In this document: one piece after another, positions 59,554-64,000 of the stretch
Numbering within the stretch: position 1 is the first letter of the stretch
Layout of the letters: every line of letters begins with the position of its first letter
NCBI GenBank assembly: GCA_900323505.1
Contig: OOIN01000027.1
Location: 1-64,000 of the forward strand
Source: Ustilago trichophora
Taxonomy: Eukaryota > Basidiomycota > Ustilaginomycetes > Ustilaginales > Ustilaginaceae
Direction of reading: 5' to 3'
DNA: 64,000 nt
Made by a program: the position numbers and the translations under genes
Notes under the pieces: generated by a model
Databases searched by the model: none
What the model saw: only the letters and a program-made list of their open reading frames with translations
Told to the model about the DNA's origin: nothing

Positions 59554-62500
59554 TTAGACGACGATCTCGGGAGCGAGCTGGCATCCGCGGGAGCGGCGAA
59601 GCGCAATGCGGGTGAGCGAGTCGCGGCTGCGGCGGGTGGGTGTTCGCACGATACCCTTGCTGCTATCCTTGTGCTCGTGAATGTGGCCGTGAGCATCAGC
59701 GGGGCCACTTGGCATGATGGGTGCGGTACGGATCAGGTACCACTTGTCCGGAGCGCTGTAGCCTCCAGTGTTGACATCGCCTCCCGCGTCGACCGCCTGC
59801 AGCTCCCACTCTTGGTGCTTGCATTCGAGTCCGCGTCCCGAGAGCGAGGCAAACAGATCGCGGTAGGTGGCGCTGTTGTTGGCAAAGCCGCCATTCCTGC
59901 CATAAGAGCATCTCAGCATGCGCAGCTGCTGCCCAGCCCACTTGTCAAACAGCTCCGAGGTGCCATCTTCGTCGACTTCGCGCAGCACCTCCTCGTAGAT
60001 GCCCATGGCTCGGTCGTGTCGACCCGCACGAGTATACAGCCGGGCAAGCAACTGGCTTGCTTCGACCGCCTCGTCGTCCAAGCCGTCTCCCGAGTGACGC
60101 AAGTTGTAGCACATCGTGTCGCACAGCGCAATAGCCGCCTCCAGATGGTCCGCAGCCACGTGAGCATGCACCAGCGCGTGGCCGATGGACAGCACCGTCT
60201 CCGGCTGCCAGTTGCGCTGCACTTCTCGCGACCGCCATAGCTGCAACAGCAGATTCTCAAGCTCGACGTAGTTGGATTGCGCACCGAGCAGATGCACAAG
60301 TCCACGAATGTCTTCGAAGCGCAGAGACAGCAGCTCGATTTTGGACTCGCGCAACGCACACAGCACCTCGTCCGTGATGGCGCGCGAAGTCTGTCGCATG
60401 GCCTTGCCGAGCTTCTTGCTGGTGGTGGCAGGGACATCGATCCCGGCCATGTACTCGGCAAGCTTGTATCCGAGCGAGACGTGGGCATGGTAGTAGTGGT
60501 GGTGGCGAGCGAGCTTGAGACCGCACTTGGCGAGCTCGTGGGCTGTGGAGAACTCGCCTGCCTCAAGAAGCACCTTGACCTTGTGGTTGATGGCATGACA
60601 GATGACCTTGCCAACGTCGTCGATCCGCTTCTCGCCGTCAGTGTGGGAGAGGAGCGTCTCAAGAAGCACCAGGACCACCTCGTCAGATACCTCATCGCCG
60701 AGACAATTGCCGATACTCGAGGCGCGGAAGTGGGCCAGCATCTTGCCGAGGATGGTAGAGCACAGCTCGATGCGGCCCATCTCTTGCCAGAAGCAATGCA
60801 GGCGGGCACCAGCCTGGAGCAACACGATCATTTCGACCGTCTTAGTGCTCGTGTGGTAGACGAACTGACGGTAGAGCTGCATTTCGAGGAGCACGGCAGC
60901 CATCACCTCCGAGTACGAGCGCTTCTCGTAGTGGCCCAGCTTGTGAAGGCAGCCGACGATGAATACAAGCGAGATCTTCTTGTAGTCATCGCCGTGGGGA
61001 TGTGCCCACTCGATGTCAAAGTCGTGCTCACAAGGCAGGCCCGGCAGCACGAGGAGATGATGTAACTTGCAGAGCAGCTTCTCGGCCCAAGCTTGAACCT
61101 TGACGCGCAACAGGATCTTGGCAATGTGGACTGCGGCCTTGTAGACGAGCAGAGACTCGGTGCGGCTCTCGAGCACCTCGACGATGATGGTCTGCATCAG
61201 CATCAAGATCTGAGCGTGATGGTGATCGCCGCCAAGCTTGAAGCGGATCAGTACGACCATCTCGAGTGCGTGCAGTGTCGACTCGTGCCAGCATCCGAGC
61301 TCAGCCTTATACTTGAGGTACATCTCCATGCAGATGCGAAGCGCATTGTCGCCCAGCTCGGGATGGTGGTGATGACCCCCTTTCTCGATGATCTGAACGT
61401 ACACCTTGGTAAGGCGCTTCTTCACCACGGTCACCTCCTCCTCTGTGATGGTCTCGACGGTGACAGTGCGGGTGCGCGTAATCACCTCCTCGTACAGGGT
61501 GACGGCCTCGTGATGGTGCTCTTCGCTGTATTCGCAAACCCTGGCGAGTGCAATAAGCGCCTTGATGAGCAGGCTGTGGTCGACACCGAAGCGAATCTTG
61601 ACGACGTCCCTAAACTCGAGTGTGATCTTGTAGTGCTCCTCAAAGTGAAAGCCGACGTGAACTTCGAGACCCTTGGTGTACCGTTCGTACAGCATGATAA
61701 TCACGTCGGGACTGAAAAAGTCGTGGTGGTGGTGGCCATGGTCGTGTCCGCCGTGGACAAAGAGCTGCCAGAGAGAACCGCAGATCTCGATGAGCGATTC
61801 CCATTTGCAGTGATCGTATCTCCATCCGCAGACCTCCCATGCAGCTTCCCAGGCGTCAGGGTGGCAGTGACCGTGGTGACCTTGCAGCACGGTGTAGATT
61901 TCGAGGAAGTAATCCACGTAGTCGTGGCGACCCATCGTTTTGCAGAGACGACCGAGCTTGTAAAGAAGCTGGATGGTGAGCTTGTGGCTTGCTCCACAGT
62001 GCTTGCGGTAGCGCGCAACCAGATCCAGATACAGCACAATCACCTTGTCGTAGCGGTAGTGCTCCTCGTAGAAGCCGATGAGCGCCCAGAAGGCGTGGGT
62101 GACGTGCTCGAGGTGGATCTCAAACTTGTGCAGGCAAGCGTACCAGATGCGCAGGTAGTAGCGCTCGGCCTCATCAAAGTGACCCCGCTTATGGTGGCAG
62201 TGGGCAAGCTTACCGGCAAGTACCAGCACCTCCAATACGTACTCTTCAGGGATCGAAATATCGACGCTGATGTCGAGGAAGCTCGACCAGGTCAGCTCAA
62301 GCGTGCGGGTGATGACGATCTCGATCTCCTCATATCGGCTCTCCTTGATGAGGAGGTCGATGAGCAACATGCAAGCCTTGTACAGGTGCTTGTCGCCCTT
62401 CCTGATGCAGCGCTCATAGTGCGTCTCGAAGATCTCGCGCGTGACGGTCTCGGTGACAGTCACCTTGGTGGTCGTCTTGGTCTTGCGCGTGATCTCCTCA

Positions 62501-64000
62501 ATTTCTTCCGTGACCTCTGTCACGATGACGGTGATCTCGTGAGCTTCATCGTCATCAAGACGACCGCAGCCCTTGAACCAGCCAAACAGCTTGACAAAGA
62601 TCTCGTAGCATATGGAGAGCAATCCAAACGTGCGGAGCACGCAGCCGAGCTGCTTGAGTCGGAGGATGATCTCGAGCTCCTTGCACTCCTCGTGGTGGAA
62701 CTCGGCCCAGAGCACAATGAGCACATCGTGTGCCTCGGTGATGTGATCGTGCTTGTGCAGCAACATGGCGTACTCGATGCAGATGTCGATCTTGAGCAAA
62801 GTCATCTCGAGAGACCATTGGCGGCGGCAGACCTCGCCGAGACGACGCCAGATGAGGAGGTAGAGCCTGCAAGCGTGATGCCAGTGGATCGTATGCTTGG
62901 CATAGCCACGAGCGAGGCGGAGCAAGACCATGATGCGGGCATCGTGTTCGTGCTCATCATCGTGCACATCGACGGTCTCAAGGATCGAAGTGACGTAGGT
63001 GTCGATCAGCTCGGTGTCCTCGCCATGGACAACGACCTCGAGACCGGCCATCTCGTTGCAGATGTGCTTGGTACGCTCGTGACGTGGGCCGTGCAGGTGC
63101 AGGAAGATGTGGTAGAGCTCGCGGTAGACGATAATGACCGAGGCGTGATCCTTGATGCTGATCAGAAGCTCGATGAGCATCTGGTACCAGTGAATGACCT
63201 GTTCGCTGTGCTGACCGTGCTGACGTTGGCAGATCTCGATGGTGAAACGGATCATGTGTTCGCGCATGGTGCAGATCTCGGTACGTTTGGAGAAGACAAG
63301 CGTCTCGGTACAGACCAGGAAGAGAGAGGCACAAGTGGTGACGATGAGCGAGAAACGATCGATGCAACGACCCTCTTGGCCTATCTTGCAGGCGTAGTAG
63401 AAGTACTCGGCGGCCTCCGTGAGCTGGTGGTGACCGCGGTGGATGGAAGCGAGCGCAAGGTAGACTTGCATGACTGAGAGGTGATCCTTGCCAAAGCAGG
63501 CCTTGCGGACCTCGAGTCCTGTGGTGTGGTGTGCCAAGTGTCGATGGTGGTTCCAGTAGGACCACTCGAGGAGAGCAAAGTGCGTAGATCGCGGGAACCA
63601 ATCGGCAAGATCCTTGGCCTCGAGACCGGATCGTTCAAAGTGGTGGCGCCAAAAGAGCACCGTGTACTCGACGACGTTGCCCTGGTTGAGCGAAGCCTCA
63701 AGCTCCTTACCGACCAGTAGGTCGAGGCAGGGCAGTGCCATGTCGGTAAAGTCGGAGCCGACGGAAAGCAAAAGCTTGCGAAGCATGCGCTTCTGCATGT
63801 CCTGCTCGTCCTTGAGGAGGTGGTCTTTGGCATAGCTGCGAAGGGTGGCGTGGCGGAAGTGGAGGTGACCGCGGATCTCGTGGAAGAAGATGGCGACGTG
63901 AGGCGAGGAGCGAGCTGCCTCGAGCATTTCAGGTCGCATGAGCGCTTCGAGCTCTGTCCAGCAAAGGGAGCGTCTAGCTACGAGCATAAACTGTAGGAGC
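59554..64000 (-). CDS. Large TPR-like repeat protein, 5' end outside window (possible STAND protein)
   Basis: The frame is open from the window edge to a TAA at 59554, at least 1481 residues. The ATG at 63987 is unlikely to be the start, because the frame stays open upstream; CTACAG just before it could also be a splice acceptor. The first 70 residues (ARRSLCWTELEALM ... HLHFRHATLRSYAKDHLL) resemble the winged-helix-like region after a NACHT/NB-ARC NTPase in fungal STAND proteins. The rest is a long series of helical pairs resembling TPR units, for example YLALASIHRGHHQLTEAAEY and LYTRAGRHDRAMGIYEEVL, with unusual His/Glu richness. It may be a signalling or nonself-recognition protein; the NTPase domain, if any, is outside the window. 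No function assigned. Confidence 0.75.
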   Translation of the reverse strand, partial: LLQFMLVARRSLCWTELEALMRPEMLEAARSSPHVAIFFHEIRGHLHFRHATLRSYAKDHLLKDEQDMQKRMLRKLLLSVGSDFTDMALPCLDLLVGKELEASLNQGNVVEYTVLFWRHHFERSGLEAKDLADWFPRSTHFALLEWSYWNHHRHLAHHTTGLEVRKACFGKDHLSVMQVYLALASIHRGHHQLTEAAEYFYYACKIGQEGRCIDRFSLIVTTCASLFLVCTETLVFSKRTEICTMREHMIRFTIEICQRQHGQHSEQVIHWYQMLIELLISIKDHASVIIVYRELYHIFLHLHGPRHERTKHICNEMAGLEVVVHGEDTELIDTYVTSILETVDVHDDEHEHDARIMVLLRLARGYAKHTIHWHHACRLYLLIWRRLGEVCRRQWSLEMTLLKIDICIEYAMLLHKHDHITEAHDVLIVLWAEFHHEECKELEIILRLKQLGCVLRTFGLLSICYEIFVKLFGWFKGCGRLDDDEAHEITVIVTEVTEEIEEITRKTKTTTKVTVTETVTREIFETHYERCIRKGDKHLYKACMLLIDLLIKESRYEEIEIVITRTLELTWSSFLDISVDISIPEEYVLEVLVLAGKLAHCHHKRGHFDEAERYYLRIWYACLHKFEIHLEHVTHAFWALIGFYEEHYRYDKVIVLYLDLVARYRKHCGASHKLTIQLLYKLGRLCKTMGRHDYVDYFLEIYTVLQGHHGHCHPDAWEAAWEVCGWRYDHCKWESLIEICGSLWQLFVHGGHDHGHHHHDFFSPDVIIMLYERYTKGLEVHVGFHFEEHYKITLEFRDVVKIRFGVDHSLLIKALIALARVCEYSEEHHHEAVTLYEEVITRTRTVTVETITEEEVTVVKKRLTKVYVQIIEKGGHHHHPELGDNALRICMEMYLKYKAELGCWHESTLHALEMVVLIRFKLGGDHHHAQILMLMQTIIVEVLESRTESLLVYKAAVHIAKILLRVKVQAWAEKLLCKLHHLLVLPGLPCEHDFDIEWAHPHGDDYKKISLVFIVGCLHKLGHYEKRSYSEVMAAVLLEMQLYRQFVYHTSTKTVEMIVLLQAGARLHCFWQEMGRIELCSTILGKMLAHFRASSIGNCLGDEVSDEVVLVLLETLLSHTDGEKRIDDVGKVICHAINHKVKVLLEAGEFSTAHELAKCGLKLARHHHYYHAHVSLGYKLAEYMAGIDVPATTSKKLGKAMRQTSRAITDEVLCALRESKIELLSLRFEDIRGLVHLLGAQSNYVELENLLLQLWRSREVQRNWQPETVLSIGHALVHAHVAADHLEAAIALCDTMCYNLRHSGDGLDDEAVEASQLLARLYTRAGRHDRAMGIYEEVLREVDEDGTSELFDKWAGQQLRMLRCSYGRNGGFANNSATYRDLFASLSGRGLECKHQEWELQAVDAGGDVNTGGYSAPDKWYLIRTAPIMPSGPADAHGHIHEHKDSSKGIVRTPTRRSRDSLTRIALRRSRGCQLAPEIVV

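Noticed and set aside
61093..63477. 794-codon open frame on the plus strand opposite the TPR-like gene
   Set aside because: Its composition mirrors the His/Glu/Leu-rich codons of the minus-strand gene, it has no recognisable motif, and the minus frame is longer and has repeat structure. Antisense shadow.
1..64000. tRNA, rRNA, CRISPR or bacterial-type operon signals
   Set aside because: None recognised. Telomere type and introns show a eukaryotic chromosome, for which CRISPR arrays are not expected.

Overview
The window is one end of a chromosome from a smut-type basidiomycete (Ustilaginaceae: Ustilago, Sporisorium, Moesziomyces or Pseudozyma group). It opens with fungal telomere repeats (CCCTAA)n. 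Genes are compact and often intronless, and short introns have GTAAGT/GTGAGT donors. At 39.6-55.5 kb lies a five-gene set whose content and order match the mannosylerythritol lipid (MEL) cluster: mac2, emt1, mac1, mmf1, mat1. Species was not determined.

Layout. 1-148 is telomere. It runs straight into a DIRS/Ngaro-type tyrosine-recombinase retrotransposon (151-4270) whose gag frame is cut off by the telomere. Next come a saccharopine-dehydrogenase-like oxidoreductase (5311-6588) and a large P-loop NTPase with a nuclease-like C-terminal motif, resembling Crinkler/RHS-type proteins (7493-10762).

11.5-39.3 kb is a carbohydrate-catabolic block. It holds two secreted GH39-like glycosidases, an intracellular GH31 alpha-xylosidase-like enzyme, an intracellular GH127 beta-L-arabinofuranosidase-like enzyme and two MFS sugar-porter proteins. 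It also holds an HpcH/HpaI-type aldolase, a Zn2Cys6 regulator, a fused SMP-30 lactonase/2-hydroxyacid dehydrogenase and a second SMP-30-like lactonase. A plausible flow is extracellular cleavage of a plant glycan, uptake, intracellular trimming, then lactone/keto-acid metabolism. The 9-mer CGGCAACCG (CGG-N3-CCG) occurs once in each of the three intergenic regions that serve the glycosidases, so it is a candidate site for the cluster regulator. A repeat island (25.0-27.6 kb) of foldback elements splits the block.

The MEL cluster follows after a 288-bp convergent gap. Mac1 and Mac2 end in peroxisomal PTS1 signals (ARL, AKL); Emt1 and Mat1 do not. Just beyond mat1 is a dienoyl-CoA isomerase/enoyl-CoA hydratase-family gene that, once its two introns are removed, also ends in AKL. 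Then comes a membrane fatty-acid-hydroxylase/sterol-desaturase-family gene. Both are candidate extensions of MEL lipid metabolism. The window ends inside a very large TPR-like protein on the minus strand, possibly the C-terminal part of a STAND-type protein.

Gene models with introns were spliced by hand from GT/AG sites, frame continuity and family alignment from memory. No searches were run. Several listed starts differ from the longest open frame because that frame begins at a non-ATG codon.
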